Shown here in pieces: positions 24,797 through 32,911 of a DNA stretch of 34,147 nt. Origin of the DNA: Clostridia bacterium (GTDB taxonomy: Bacteria; Bacillota; Clostridia; TANB77; CAG-508). Where the stretch lies: positions 1 to 34,147 of the forward strand of contig CAAEQN010000006.1 in NCBI GenBank assembly GCA_900758165.1, read 5' to 3'. The translations under genes and the position numbers were made by a program. The notes under the pieces are model-generated. The model made no database searches. It had not been told where the DNA came from and saw only the letters and a list, made by a program, of their open reading frames with translations. How positions within the stretch are numbered: position 1 is the first letter of the stretch; every line of letters begins with the position of its first letter.

Positions 24797-25870
24797 TTAT
24801 TCCTCCTCTAACATTTTTAAAATTTCTTCCACCTTAGTATTTACACCATATTTTATTTTTTTTATTTTCACCTCTTTCATTATTTTTTCATTTAATCTAC
24901 TTTTGCAATCTAAAATTATTTTTTCATTTGTTTTTCTTTTTCTTATCCAAGGCTTTCGTAAAGATTCTGTATCATTTGGTGTAAAATTAGTTATTTCTAA
25001 CAATTTTTCTTTTTCAACTTCTGACATTTCTAAAACTTCTAATTCTTTTGTATTTATATCAAATCTTGGATATATTATATAATCAAGTTTTGTTCTTGCT
25101 TTCATTTCTGTATAATCAAAAACTTTTGCAACATCAGTTAATGGAGTATTACAATCAATGTTATTTTCAGCTTCTTCATAATTAAGTTTTTTTCTTCTTT
25201 CTAGTATTTTATTATCTATAAAATACTGATTTAATCTATTATTATTTTTTACCGTTCCCATCGCATAAGTAACAGCTTGTGGAAAATAATCCATTTGTAA
25301 ATTTTCATTTACAAACACTCTATCATTTGAAAGAAATCCTTTTATTTCATTCAATTCTAATAATTTAACTGCTAAAGTTGTTTTTCCACTTCCACTTGTC
25401 CCTAATATCATAATTCCTTTATTATGTATTTCTAGTGCAGTACCATGCATAAAGAAATATCCTTTATCTTCTTTCTCTCTTAAATATAATTCTCTTATTA
25501 TTCTAACAATCCAATTTGCTGAAGTTTCTGTATTTTCTTTTACTATTATTTTGTAATTTTTCTCATCAATTTTATTTCCTATGTATTCTTGTGTATCAAC
25601 TAAATAATAATACTCATTATTTAGTTTTACTTCTTTATGTTTTTGGTTTTTAAAACTATCATAAACAATACCTATACTATCATTTATTAAATTTAGCATT
25701 TCAAAAAACTTTTTTGAATCTACTATATATTCAATTGTTATTGTTTTTTCTGTATTTTTTTCAAAGGTTATTATTGATTCGTTAATTTTCTTTATAACCT
25801 TTTCATAATTTTTATCATCTACCTTAATATTAAAATTAATATCAGGCAAATTGCATTCTATATTTTTCAT
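24797..25870 (-). CDS. HprK-like P-loop protein 2
   Basis: A 357-residue protein. Residues about 140-175 match the HPr kinase/phosphorylase ATP site: MHGTALEIHNKGIMILG, with Walker A GTSGSGKT (157-164), then FLSNDRVFV like the HprK DDRV loop. The N-terminal 130 residues form a separate unknown domain, and a Lys-rich C-terminal domain follows. It is longer than HprK (about 310) and lacks a recognisable HprK signature. It shares the general plan of 20318-21088, with low similarity outside the P-loop. The ATG overlaps the PHP gene by 4 nt (ATGA). Confidence 0.65.
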   Translation of the reverse strand: MKNIECNLPDINFNIKVDDKNYEKVIKKINESIITFEKNTEKTITIEYIVDSKKFFEMLNLINDSIGIVYDSFKNQKHKEVKLNNEYYYLVDTQEYIGNKIDEKNYKIIVKENTETSANWIVRIIRELYLREKEDKGYFFMHGTALEIHNKGIMILGTSGSGKTTLAVKLLELNEIKGFLSNDRVFVNENLQMDYFPQAVTYAMGTVKNNNRLNQYFIDNKILERRKKLNYEEAENNIDCNTPLTDVAKVFDYTEMKARTKLDYIIYPRFDINTKELEVLEMSEVEKEKLLEITNFTPNDTESLRKPWIRKRKTNEKIILDCKSRLNEKIMKEVKIKKIKYGVNTKVEEILKMLEEE

Positions 25871-26763
25871 ATTTCAATTTCATCTCCATCATAAACATCT
25901 TTAATTCTGTTCTTTTCTATGCATTTAGATAATATTGTCATTTTATAATGATGTTCCTTTTCAGTTCCATCTTTTGATAATCCACCTAATTTAACATTAG
26001 GTTTCATTATCTCCCCATGAAAGTCTGAGCCACCACTTATAAGTATATTTTCTCTTTTGGCTAACTTTAAATATCTCTTTATATCACTTAATGTATGTTT
26101 AGAATTAAATATTTCTATTCCATCTATTCCAGCATTTTTAAACATTCCAAATATATCCTCTATATTAACTCCATATGTTCTTTCTAATGAAATTGGATGT
26201 GCCAAAACAGCATATCCTCCTGCCAAATGTATTGTATTAATTGCTTGTTCTAAAGGTGCAGTTGCAGGTGTCTTTAAGTCCATATATTTAAAATAATGGT
26301 CAAATGCATATTGAGTATTTGGAATAATTCCCCCTTTAGTCAACAATCTTGCTATCGTAGTTTGTCCAACAAAATTTTTAGCTGTTAATAGTTTTTCAGT
26401 TTCATCTTTCGATATAATAATTCCAAATTTTTCTTTCAACTGTTGTATTATCTCTAAATTTCTTAAATTTTTTCTCATTTTCATATTCTGAAGTAATTGT
26501 ACTAATTCCGTATTATTAACATCAATGTTATAACCTAATATATGCATTTTATAATCATTTTTTTCACAAGATATTTCAACACCAGGAATATATACTAATC
26601 CTCTTTTATCTACATTTTCCATTGCTTTTATGCTTTCTATATTATCATGGTCTGTAATTGAAAATATATCTATTCCACACAGTCTTACTTTTGATACAAT
26701 TTCTTCTACAGAATAATCACCATCTGAAAATTTTGAATGTATATGTAAATCATATTTTTTCAT
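25867..26763 (-). CDS. PHP-domain phosphoesterase (TrpH/YciV-like)
   Basis: A 298-residue metal-dependent phosphoesterase. Ligand motifs are YDLHIHSKFSDG at the N-terminus, SITDHDN, PGVEISCE, HILGYN, LAHPISL and GGSDFHG. This order and length match the YciV/TrpH group, which includes 3',5'-nucleotide bisphosphate phosphatase and 5'-3' RNase AM. Specificity is inferred only at family level. It is the first gene of the 12-gene block, with AAGAGGAC before the ATG, just after the internal terminator at 26780-26825. Confidence 0.87.
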   Translation of the reverse strand: MKKYDLHIHSKFSDGDYSVEEIVSKVRLCGIDIFSITDHDNIESIKAMENVDKRGLVYIPGVEISCEKNDYKMHILGYNIDVNNTELVQLLQNMKMRKNLRNLEIIQQLKEKFGIIISKDETEKLLTAKNFVGQTTIARLLTKGGIIPNTQYAFDHYFKYMDLKTPATAPLEQAINTIHLAGGYAVLAHPISLERTYGVNIEDIFGMFKNAGIDGIEIFNSKHTLSDIKRYLKLAKRENILISGGSDFHGEIMKPNVKLGGLSKDGTEKEHHYKMTILSKCIEKNRIKDVYDGDEIEI

Positions 26764-26779
26764 TTATAGTCCTCTTTCT

Positions 26780-26825
26780 AAAAAAAGATACAAATAAAAA
26801 ACTCTACAAGCTATTTATTTGTATC
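26780..26825 (-). terminator. Internal terminator/attenuator between the two enzyme blocks
   Basis: Perfect 12-bp arms (GATACAAATAAA at 26787-26798 and TTTATTTGTATC at 26814-26825) are followed on the minus strand by seven Ts. It lies between the second APH-like gene and the PHP gene, whose ribosome site follows immediately. Confidence 0.85.
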
Positions 26826-26842
26826 CTTTGTGGTTTACTTTA

Positions 26843-27889
26843 TTATACTTTAGTATAACCATTAACTTCTTTCTGTAATCTTGTACTTATTTCTTTTGAA
26901 TTGTTATATAAATATCTACACAAATTAGTTCTAAACAATGCAAATTCTAGTAATCCTTTTTTTTCGTAATCATCATTATATTGCTTATAACCAAATGGGC
27001 TACTTACAATTTGAATTAAATATAATTGTGCTGCATATTTTAAATCATACTCATTTAATTGCACATATTTTGCAAATTCTTTAACATATTCAACTAATGT
27101 ATCTATATTTAACTCTCCATTTTTTGCTTCTTCATCAATATAACTATATGATCTCAATACTTCCCAAATTATTGGTAGTTTTTTTGCTGTTTCAAAATCA
27201 ATTACAGTTGTCTTACTATTGTCATTATAAATTAATTGTTGAACACTATAATCTCCATGGCTATTCATTATTGTCATCTTTTTAATTATTTCAAAATCAA
27301 AATTGTTTAGCAAATCCTTTGACATATTTATTTTGTCTTGTAAATCTTTTTCAAATTTTTCTCTATATGGATTATCTAGATTTAATTTATTTATTAAATC
27401 TTCCATTTTTATTATTCCATTTTCTAAACTTTCTTTTGAAAACCATTTTTCTATTATTCCATCTTCCTCTAAACCTTCGTAATCCTTCAATTCTTTTGTC
27501 ATTTTTCCTAATATTTTTGCACTCTCAATTGTCTTTTGATAATCACCTGTATTATTTTCCATTGTATATCCATCTATACACTCTTGTAAAATTATTATTC
27601 TATTTTCAAACTTAATATAAAAACTATTTTGTCTTGATTTTATATAAACAGGAACATTTATTCCTCTTCCTTTTAAAAAGTTAATTATATTAGTTTCTTT
27701 TATTACTGATTCTTCTGTTCTTCCTTGGCTAAATTCCTTTAAAATATATACTTTGTCATTGGATTTGATTTTAAATATATTTGCTGTTCCTCTATTTATT
27801 TTTTCAATTTCCATTATTTCTATGCCATAATTTTTATTTATCAAATCCTTTATAATCTGCTCATTTAAATTAGATTTTTGAATTCCCAT
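26843..27889 (-). CDS. APH/choline-kinase-like small-molecule kinase 2
   Basis: A 348-residue paralogue of kinase 1. It has NRGTANIFKI, the ATP Lys in YILKEFS, the hinge IIILQECIDG, the catalytic loop NSHGDYSVQQL, and the metal Asp in VIDFETAK; this last is the more canonical DFE form, where kinase 1 has DFI. The substrate is unknown. It is co-translational with the Nudix gene (TAATG overlap; GAGGAAG ribosome site). A perfect TTATACT-AGTATAA palindrome covers its stop region, and an intrinsic terminator follows. Confidence 0.83.
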   Translation of the reverse strand: MGIQKSNLNEQIIKDLINKNYGIEIMEIEKINRGTANIFKIKSNDKVYILKEFSQGRTEESVIKETNIINFLKGRGINVPVYIKSRQNSFYIKFENRIIILQECIDGYTMENNTGDYQKTIESAKILGKMTKELKDYEGLEEDGIIEKWFSKESLENGIIKMEDLINKLNLDNPYREKFEKDLQDKINMSKDLLNNFDFEIIKKMTIMNSHGDYSVQQLIYNDNSKTTVIDFETAKKLPIIWEVLRSYSYIDEEAKNGELNIDTLVEYVKEFAKYVQLNEYDLKYAAQLYLIQIVSSPFGYKQYNDDYEKKGLLEFALFRTNLCRYLYNNSKEISTRLQKEVNGYTKV

Positions 27890-28404
27890 TATCTTTCTTC
27901 CTCCAATTCTTTTTCTTTTAACATTTTTATAACAAAATCGCCTGATGGTGCTATTTCTCCTTTATTATATAAACAAACATATTCATCTAGTGAAATCCAT
28001 TTTGACTCAATTACTTCTCCATCATTATAACAAATATCTTTTTTTGCTATATCTCTTTTAAATTTCCATACATCCCTAAAATAATTTTTTTGCTGTATTG
28101 TCCCTAAAAATTTTCCTTCTTCTTGTGTAAAGTCAATTCCAATTTCTTCTTTTATTTCTCTTATTGTAGCATCTATGGAACTTTCTCCTGCTTTTGCAGA
28201 GCCTCCTGTGCATTCCCATAATCCTGGATATAACTTTTTATTTTTATTTCTTCTAGTTATTAAAATTTGTTTATTAGAATTTTCAACAATTCCAGTAACA
28301 ACAATGTGATATTCTCCGTTTTTTAGTCGTTCATCACTATCTCTTTGTATTGTCTTATTTGTTCTATTTCTAAATTTATCATAAACATCCCAATATTCAC
28401 TCAT
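27889..28404 (-). CDS. Nudix hydrolase
   Basis: A 171-residue enzyme of the IDI/YfcD-like Nudix group. The complete Nudix box spans residues 68-90 (G68, E74, REIKEE at 82-87, G89), preceded by LYPGLWECTGGS. It cleaves a nucleoside diphosphate-linked or other X-diphosphate substrate; isopentenyl-diphosphate isomerase is the related fold but its active-site context is not evident. Translation is coupled to the CYTH gene through an ATG overlapping its stop, with GGAG upstream. Confidence 0.9.
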   Translation of the reverse strand: MSEYWDVYDKFRNRTNKTIQRDSDERLKNGEYHIVVTGIVENSNKQILITRRNKNKKLYPGLWECTGGSAKAGESSIDATIREIKEEIGIDFTQEEGKFLGTIQQKNYFRDVWKFKRDIAKKDICYNDGEVIESKWISLDEYVCLYNKGEIAPSGDFVIKMLKEKELEEER

Positions 28405-28994
28405 TAAAATTCTCCGTTCTTTATTTTTTCTAATTCTTCTTCTGCTTTTTTTACAAAATAATTGGAATTATCAAATGGAATGTTTGTATTATTTATCTCT
28501 TTCTTTAATTTTTCTACTGTCCTATATTCCTTGTTAGTTTCTGCCTCAATTAAGATATTATTTTCAGACAGTATTTTTACTATAATTTTAAAGTTTCCTT
28601 TGTAATATGAGAAGTGTTTTTCTTTTATGGTCATGATTTCCTTATATCCTATGCAATCAAATATATTTTTCGCATCTTGAATATTTAACACTTCACAATT
28701 TATAGCATCCTGTTGCAGAATTTCTCCTTTTTCATTAATTTTCTTATGTTTAAAAGTAATTTTCATTTTATGTTTGTTACTTGAAATCCCTTGAAATTCC
28801 CTTAATATAATTGCTCTGCTTAAACTCTCTCTTGTTGTGACTTTAAATATATCTATATCTTTGGGTATCATAAAAATATCTTTTGCATAATATTCATTAT
28901 TTAAGATAAATTTATCTTTTGCTAATATTTTCTTTAGCTCATCTTCAGAACATTGTACTCTTACTGTAATTTCATTTTCTTCTTTAAATCCCAT
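28404..28994 (-). CDS. CYTH-domain protein 2
   Basis: A 196-residue paralogue of the CYTH protein at 12560. The start at ATG 28994 is preferred (AAGGAA 7 nt upstream) over an extension to 29051. Features are NEITVRVQC, AIILREFQG, KITFKHKK and a late acidic strand NILIEAETN. The ExExK signature is further altered to E-I-T-V-R. The usual C-terminal EIE reads IEAE. Triphosphate binding is plausible but catalysis is uncertain. It is the third gene of the 5-gene block. Confidence 0.7.
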   Translation of the reverse strand: MGFKEENEITVRVQCSEDELKKILAKDKFILNNEYYAKDIFMIPKDIDIFKVTTRESLSRAIILREFQGISSNKHKMKITFKHKKINEKGEILQQDAINCEVLNIQDAKNIFDCIGYKEIMTIKEKHFSYYKGNFKIIVKILSENNILIEAETNKEYRTVEKLKKEINNTNIPFDNSNYFVKKAEEELEKIKNGEF

Positions 28995-29066
28995 AACTAT
29001 ATTCCTTTTCTTTTTTCTTAAATTATAACATAAAGCAACATTTTTTACCACATTTTAACATTTTTA

Positions 29067-29531
29067 TTAAAAATTTCTTTTTATAATTTCTATTAACTTT
29101 TCTAGTTCGTAACTATTGTTACTTGGAATTTCTATTATAGTTTTATTTTCTGATAAACTTTTTTTATTACATTCAATATATTCATTTAATGCTTTTCGTG
29201 TTATAAAGAACATTTCTTGTCCTTGGCTATTTTTTATCACAAATAATGGTGGCATACTTATATCTGTTCTTCTTACTTCTTGTTTTCTTAATTCTTCTGC
29301 AATTGCTTTCAAAAATTTGTAATCTTCAATTTGCATTTGAGTATTTTCTTTTATTTTTAAATATGATTCAATCTCTATTAATATTTTTTCATTAAATTCC
29401 TTATTTTCATTAGTAGTATTTTCTTCAATTTCATTAAGTTTTTCTAGTATTTCTTTTTCATCTTTTAAAATTTCTAAACTATTTTCTCCTCTTATTTTTT
29501 TTGCCTTATTTATAATTTGCTCAATACTCAT
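29067..29531 (-). CDS. Hypothetical cytosolic protein of the enzyme cluster
   Basis: A 154-residue protein, not recognised. The N-terminal 80 residues are charged helices (Glu/Lys/Asn-rich, likely coiled coil). The C-terminal half is mixed alpha/beta with ISMPPLFVIKNSQGQEMFFI and EIPSNNSYELEKLIEI. There is no signal peptide and no metal or nucleotide motif. GTGAGGAAAAG precedes the ATG. Position as the second gene of the block makes a pathway role or regulatory role possible. Confidence 0.6.
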   Translation of the reverse strand: MSIEQIINKAKKIRGENSLEILKDEKEILEKLNEIEENTTNENKEFNEKILIEIESYLKIKENTQMQIEDYKFLKAIAEELRKQEVRRTDISMPPLFVIKNSQGQEMFFITRKALNEYIECNKKSLSENKTIIEIPSNNSYELEKLIEIIKRNF

Positions 29532-29566
29532 TTTCTTTTCCTCACAATCTTCATTTATTTTTATGG

Positions 29567-29773
29567 TTATAATACATATTTAAAAATAAATTTCAAAATT
29601 TTATTATTTGATTTTGATATTTTATCTTCATATTTTTTCTTCAAATTATCACTTATGTATGCAATTAATACTAATATTATCATAAGAATAAAAATTATTA
29701 ATGTTTCTTTATAAATTTCTTCATTTGTCATAGTATTCCAATGTTCCAACAATTGAAAAGACATCATCTTCAT
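29567..29773 (-). CDS. Small membrane protein heading the cluster
   Basis: About 66-68 residues. Three ATGs (29773, 29767, 29764) follow GAGGTGGC; the second or third has better spacing. A single hydrophobic segment at about residues 25-43 (IIFILMIILVLIAYIS) is followed by a strongly basic tail, so the tail is probably cytosolic. It is the only membrane protein in the 17-gene cluster. No family recognised. Confidence 0.55.
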   Translation of the reverse strand: MKMMSFQLLEHWNTMTNEEIYKETLIIFILMIILVLIAYISDNLKKKYEDKISKSNNKILKFIFKYVL

Positions 29774-29896
29774 GCCACCTCTTTCTATAAAATTCTTTTA
29801 AACAATTTAGTTTTCAACCATATACACATATTTTTACTAAATATGTATATTTTTTTATACTATGTCAAAAATATTTTTGGTCAACTTAACCACATT

Positions 29897-29926
29897 ATAA
29901 CATAAAATTTGTAATAAAATCAATAT
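29897..29926 (-). promoter_or_regulatory. Candidate promoter of the enzyme cluster
   Basis: On the minus strand, TTGATT, an 18-nt spacer and TATAAT with an upstream TG, in the gap between the small membrane gene and the divergent Xre gene; coordinates are approximate to a few bases. A TTGACA lies further downstream without a good -10. An imperfect AT-rich hairpin (about 29831-29860) lies in the leader. Confidence 0.45.
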
Positions 29927-29952
29927 AATTGTAATATTTAGGAGATTTTGTT

Positions 29953-30195
29953 GTGAGAAAGTATGAAGGAAAATCAAATGTTTCGGGAGAGTTTATTGAA
30001 AGAATTCTTCGAGAAAAAAATATGACTAAAGAAGATTTATGTAGAAAACTACAATTAAATGGAATTAATATTGATAGATGGCATTTATATAAAATTATAA
30101 ATGGCAAGGTAATTTTAAAAGATTTTGAATTAATCATTATACTTAACATTTTAGATGTAGACTTTAATAACTTAAAAGATCTTATAAAAAAATAA
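29953..30195 (+). CDS. Xre-family HTH regulator C
   Basis: An 80-residue single-domain HTH protein starting at GTG behind TAGGAG. VSGEFIERILREKNMTKEDL, CRKLQLNGINIDRWHLYKI and NGKVILKDFELIIILNILD form the Xre helices with a slightly elongated turn. It is divergent from the enzyme cluster, its promoter region overlapping, so it is a candidate regulator of it (inference). It is followed by its own terminator. Confidence 0.82.
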   Translation: MRKYEGKSNVSGEFIERILREKNMTKEDLCRKLQLNGINIDRWHLYKIINGKVILKDFELIIILNILDVDFNNLKDLIKK

Positions 30196-30240
30196 AATAA
30201 GAGAGAAACTAAAATTATACATTTCTCTCTTATTTTTATT
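30194..30240. terminator. Bidirectional terminator
   Basis: Perfect 15-bp arms at 30194-30208 and 30222-30236 with A/T tracts at the ends, between the Xre gene and the convergent sdpI-like gene. Confidence 0.92.
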
Positions 30241-30272
30241 TTTCAAAACTAACTATAACTTGTAATTTATTG

Positions 30273-30821
30273 TTATACCCATATAATCAATATTAGTAAT
30301 ATAATACCCATACCTAGAAAACCATATCCCATAATTCTACTCATTTTTCTAAATGATTTTTCAGTTTTAGGAGTTGGATGAAAAAGTTTTTTTCCTGTTT
30401 CATAATTCATTTTAGGCATATAGTTTCCAATAATCGTAAATAATATTCCTAATATCAAACATACACTTTTTCCAACATAAACATCACTACCTAACGGAAC
30501 TTCTATCATAATGATATATACTAATACTGTAATAATTGGAATAAACCATTCCATTATTTTTACAATTCTAGGTTTTTCACTATTTTTTAATTTATTAACT
30601 TTTGTTGTAGATATTATACATATTGCTTGCACAATAGCCATAATAACTGGTATTCCAAATAATGCAAAATTTTTTTGTGCATAATTATCTGGTACATCAT
30701 TTATCGTAAAATGAATTGGCATTTGTTCTGGTAGCCTATTATAAAAAGCAATACCTAATACCATTGGTAATAAACATATAATTACACTTAAAATTAATGT
30801 TCTTTTATTTTTCTTTTCCAT
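30273..30821 (-). CDS. sdpI: SdpI-family immunity-like membrane protein
   Basis: A 182-residue integral membrane protein with about five hydrophobic helices. The N-terminal DUF1648 region is clear (LPEQMPIHFTINDVPDNYA after the first helix). The later SdpI-type part ends NYETGKKLFHPTPKTEKSFRK and a final helix. In Bacillus subtilis SdpI protects against the SdpC killing factor and relays its presence to SdpR. The pairing with an SdpR-like repressor is conserved here (17-bp overlap), but no sdpC is visible, so the signal may differ. Confidence 0.85.
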   Translation of the reverse strand: MEKKNKRTLILSVIICLLPMVLGIAFYNRLPEQMPIHFTINDVPDNYAQKNFALFGIPVIMAIVQAICIISTTKVNKLKNSEKPRIVKIMEWFIPIITVLVYIIMIEVPLGSDVYVGKSVCLILGILFTIIGNYMPKMNYETGKKLFHPTPKTEKSFRKMSRIMGYGFLGMGIILLILIIWV

Positions 30822-31086
30822 TCTTATTTCCTCCCAACTTATAAATCCAAACTAAAACATCTTCAAATACGGAACTATTTAATTCATAAAATATAAAGTT
30901 CTTTTGCTTTGTTTCAGTTATTAAATTCGCTTTCTTTAAATTTGATAAATGATATGATACGGTTGCTCCTGTTAAATTAAAGCTACTTGATATTTCTCCT
31001 GCTGTTTTTCTACCATCTTTTAATAGTTCTAATATCTCTCTTCTTACAGGATCACTAATTGCTTTTAATGTTTCCGACATTCCCAA
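30805..31086 (-). CDS. sdpR: SdpR-like ArsR-family autorepressor
   Basis: About 93 residues. The TTG at 31086 (MGMSETLKAISDP) lies 8 nt after an excellent GAGGTGAT; ATG 31080 is the alternative, and a much longer extension would run through the promoter. A winged helix follows (DPVRREILELLKDGRKTAGE, then SSFNLTGATVSYHLSNLKKA). There are no metal-binding Cys, as in SdpR. Its promoter contains repeated CTATTTAGA motifs, fitting autorepression relieved through the membrane partner. Confidence 0.87.
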   Translation of the reverse strand: MGMSETLKAISDPVRREILELLKDGRKTAGEISSSFNLTGATVSYHLSNLKKANLITETKQKNFIFYELNSSVFEDVLVWIYKLGGNKNGKEK

Positions 31087-31118
31087 AATAATCACCTCAC
31101 TTATAGTATTTCGATATA

Positions 31119-31189
31119 TATCTAAATAGATTATACTATTTTGCAACTCTAATGTCAATAACTATTTAGATTTTTTTCTAAATAGTTAT
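31119..31189 (-). promoter_or_regulatory. sdpR promoter and operator repeats
   Basis: A consensus promoter on the minus strand: TTGACA (31158-31153), 17-nt spacer, TATAAT (31135-31130). A perfect 13-bp inverted repeat (31158-31170 with 31177-31189) abuts the -35. A third copy of the CTATTTAGA-type motif (31121-31130) overlaps the -10 and the start site. The shared motif on both sides suggests cooperative repression by the ArsR-family protein. Confidence 0.75.
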
Positions 31190-31265
31190 ATAAAAATAGA
31201 TTAGTTGTATTTCAAACTAATCTAAACAATAACTTACTAATTCTTGTTACGATTATATAATAAAA

Positions 31266-31293
31266 GGTAGATAATTTCAACTGGTTATCTACC
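31266..31293 (-). terminator. Terminator of the radical SAM pair
   Basis: GGTAGATAA (31266-31274) pairs perfectly with TTATCTACC (31285-31293). TTTTATTATA follows on the minus strand, 45 bp after the SplB-like gene. A second 9-bp inverted repeat lies at about 31198-31223. Confidence 0.75.
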
Positions 31294-31337
31294 CAACTTA
31301 TTGTAATTTGTATTTTTGAATATTTATTTAAAAATTA

Positions 31338-32231
31338 CTATTTATTCTTTGATAATTGTCTTATTTTTTCGTGATAAAAATAGTTTATTATTATAGGTTT
31401 TCCAGTAGGATTTTTTAAAAATGGTTCTTCATCTATAACATACATAAATCCATTTTTATCTGCATACTCTTGTACTTTTTTATCTAACCCTTCCCAATAA
31501 GACATATCTTTTTTAGTATAAATCTTATTATACAAATCATTTAATTCAGGGTGTTTTTCTTTTATATAATTTATTATAGTAGGCTTAAATGTACCTCTTA
31601 AATTCAAGTTTTCAAGCCATATATAGTCGCAAAAGTCTTTTATTTTTTCTATTATAGTAAATACATCAGTAATACCAGGAAATATTGGAGAAATAAAACA
31701 AGTTGTTCTTATTCCTGCATCGTGAACTTGTTTCATTGCTTCAATTCTTGATTTTATTGTTGGTGCTGAATCCATATCTTTCTTAAATTCTTCATCTAAT
31801 GTATTTATTGACCAAGCAACCAATGGATTAGGATATGTTTTTATCAAGTCAATATCTCTTGTAACTAAATTAGATTTTGTTGTTATAATTAAATTTATTC
31901 CACTTCCTTGCATTTCTTCTAAAAATGCTCTTGTTCTTTTATATTTTGCTTCAAAATAATTATATCCATCTGTTACAGATCCTACTATCATTGTTTTACC
32001 TTTATATTTTTCAGGATTTTTTATTTTATCCCACATCTTAATATCTAAAAACATTCCCCAATCTTCTTTATGTCCTGTAAATCTTTTCATAAATGTAGCA
32101 TAACAATATTCACAACCAAAAGGGCAACCAACATAAGGATTTATTGAATATCCTGCTATTGGCAAGTTTGATTTTGTAAGAATTGTATCAACTTTCTTTT
32201 CTTTAATTACAACTTTTTTTAAATCTATCAT
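31338..32231 (-). CDS. SplB-like radical SAM protein
   Basis: A 297-residue protein of the radical SAM family close to spore photoproduct lyase-like 'DNA repair photolyase' proteins. The 4Fe-4S motif is CPFGCEYCYA at about residues 36-45, followed by TDGYNYFEAKYKRTR and a TIM-barrel core (LIITTKSNLVTRDIDLI, VAWSINTLDEEF). Spore photoproduct lyase itself needs an extra Cys that I cannot place, so the substrate is open. The ATG overlaps the DUF5131 gene by 4 nt. Confidence 0.82.
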   Translation of the reverse strand: MIDLKKVVIKEKKVDTILTKSNLPIAGYSINPYVGCPFGCEYCYATFMKRFTGHKEDWGMFLDIKMWDKIKNPEKYKGKTMIVGSVTDGYNYFEAKYKRTRAFLEEMQGSGINLIITTKSNLVTRDIDLIKTYPNPLVAWSINTLDEEFKKDMDSAPTIKSRIEAMKQVHDAGIRTTCFISPIFPGITDVFTIIEKIKDFCDYIWLENLNLRGTFKPTIINYIKEKHPELNDLYNKIYTKKDMSYWEGLDKKVQEYADKNGFMYVIDEEPFLKNPTGKPIIINYFYHEKIRQLSKNK

Positions 32232-32890
32232 TCTATTCCTCCAAATTCTTTAGGAAATTCTTGAACAAACTCATCTTCTTTTAAAATTCCTAATAAATCT
32301 TCTTTCATAAATACAGGTATATTTTTCTCTTTTGCTTGATTGTAAATGTTAAATACCCATTCTCTTTTTGATGATATTTTCCCTTTTCTATTACCTGTTT
32401 CAGTACCTATTACAATCCAAGAAATATTACTTAAATCTAATTTTCCTACATCATCAAACATAGGCTCAAAAGTAATATGGTAATGCTTTGCTTTGATATT
32501 ATTTCTTAAATAATCAATTCTTGTCTTTTCTTTTGAAGAAGTAACTGTTACACCAAACCAACCATTATCAGGAGTTTCTTTTAATTTAATATTTTCAGGT
32601 CTTTTAGTTAAAAAAATGTATTGCGTGTTTTCATTTTCTTTCATTTTAGAAAAAACTTTATCTTTCCATTCTTCATTCCAACCTGATAAATCACTTTGTC
32701 CAGTTAGTAAATATGCCGTATGCCTTTTATTATCAAGCATTTTCAATTTATTTTCAAAAAATACAGGCTTATTAAAATCATCAATAGTATGAAATCTATT
32801 ATTATTCATTCTTGCATAGCAATACGAACATCCTATACTACATCCAATTACTATATTTATATTTTTTATTGTATCTTTAATACATTGCAA
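32228..32890 (-). CDS. DUF5131 (Gp37/Gp68-like) radical SAM protein
   Basis: A 220-residue protein starting at TTG 8 nt after AAGGAG. An iron-sulfur motif CSIGCSYCYAR at about residues 16-26 is followed by TGQSDLSGWNEEW, YIFLTKRPENIKL, GWFGVTVTS, HITFEPMFDDVG and WIVIGTETGNRKGK, matching the DUF5131/phage Gp37-Gp68 family often found on mobile DNA. Function is uncharacterised. It is coupled to the SplB-like gene, suggesting that the two act together. Confidence 0.82.
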   Translation of the reverse strand: MQCIKDTIKNINIVIGCSIGCSYCYARMNNNRFHTIDDFNKPVFFENKLKMLDNKRHTAYLLTGQSDLSGWNEEWKDKVFSKMKENENTQYIFLTKRPENIKLKETPDNGWFGVTVTSSKEKTRIDYLRNNIKAKHYHITFEPMFDDVGKLDLSNISWIVIGTETGNRKGKISSKREWVFNIYNQAKEKNIPVFMKEDLLGILKEDEFVQEFPKEFGGIE

Positions 32891-32911
32891 TTTTCTTTCT
32901 CCTTAAATTTA

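Noticed and set aside
20318..25870. HprK-like proteins as regulators of the sugar phosphotransferase system
   Set aside because: No ptsH/ptsI or EII genes are near, the lengths differ from HprK, and only the P-loop region is clearly alike.
14801..29773. Lasso peptide or other RiPP cluster (HprK-like kinase plus nearby radical SAM)
   Set aside because: There is no lasso cyclase or leader peptidase, no precursor-like small peptide, and the radical SAM proteins lie outside the operon.
29895..30149. Minus-strand ORF opposite Xre regulator C
   Set aside because: The plus-strand frame encodes a clear HTH protein with a ribosome site; this is its shadow.
31266..31293. Riboswitch or small RNA in the 31190-31337 gap
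   Set aside because: Only two short inverted repeats are visible; one is a good terminator for the upstream genes and no conserved aptamer pattern is seen.
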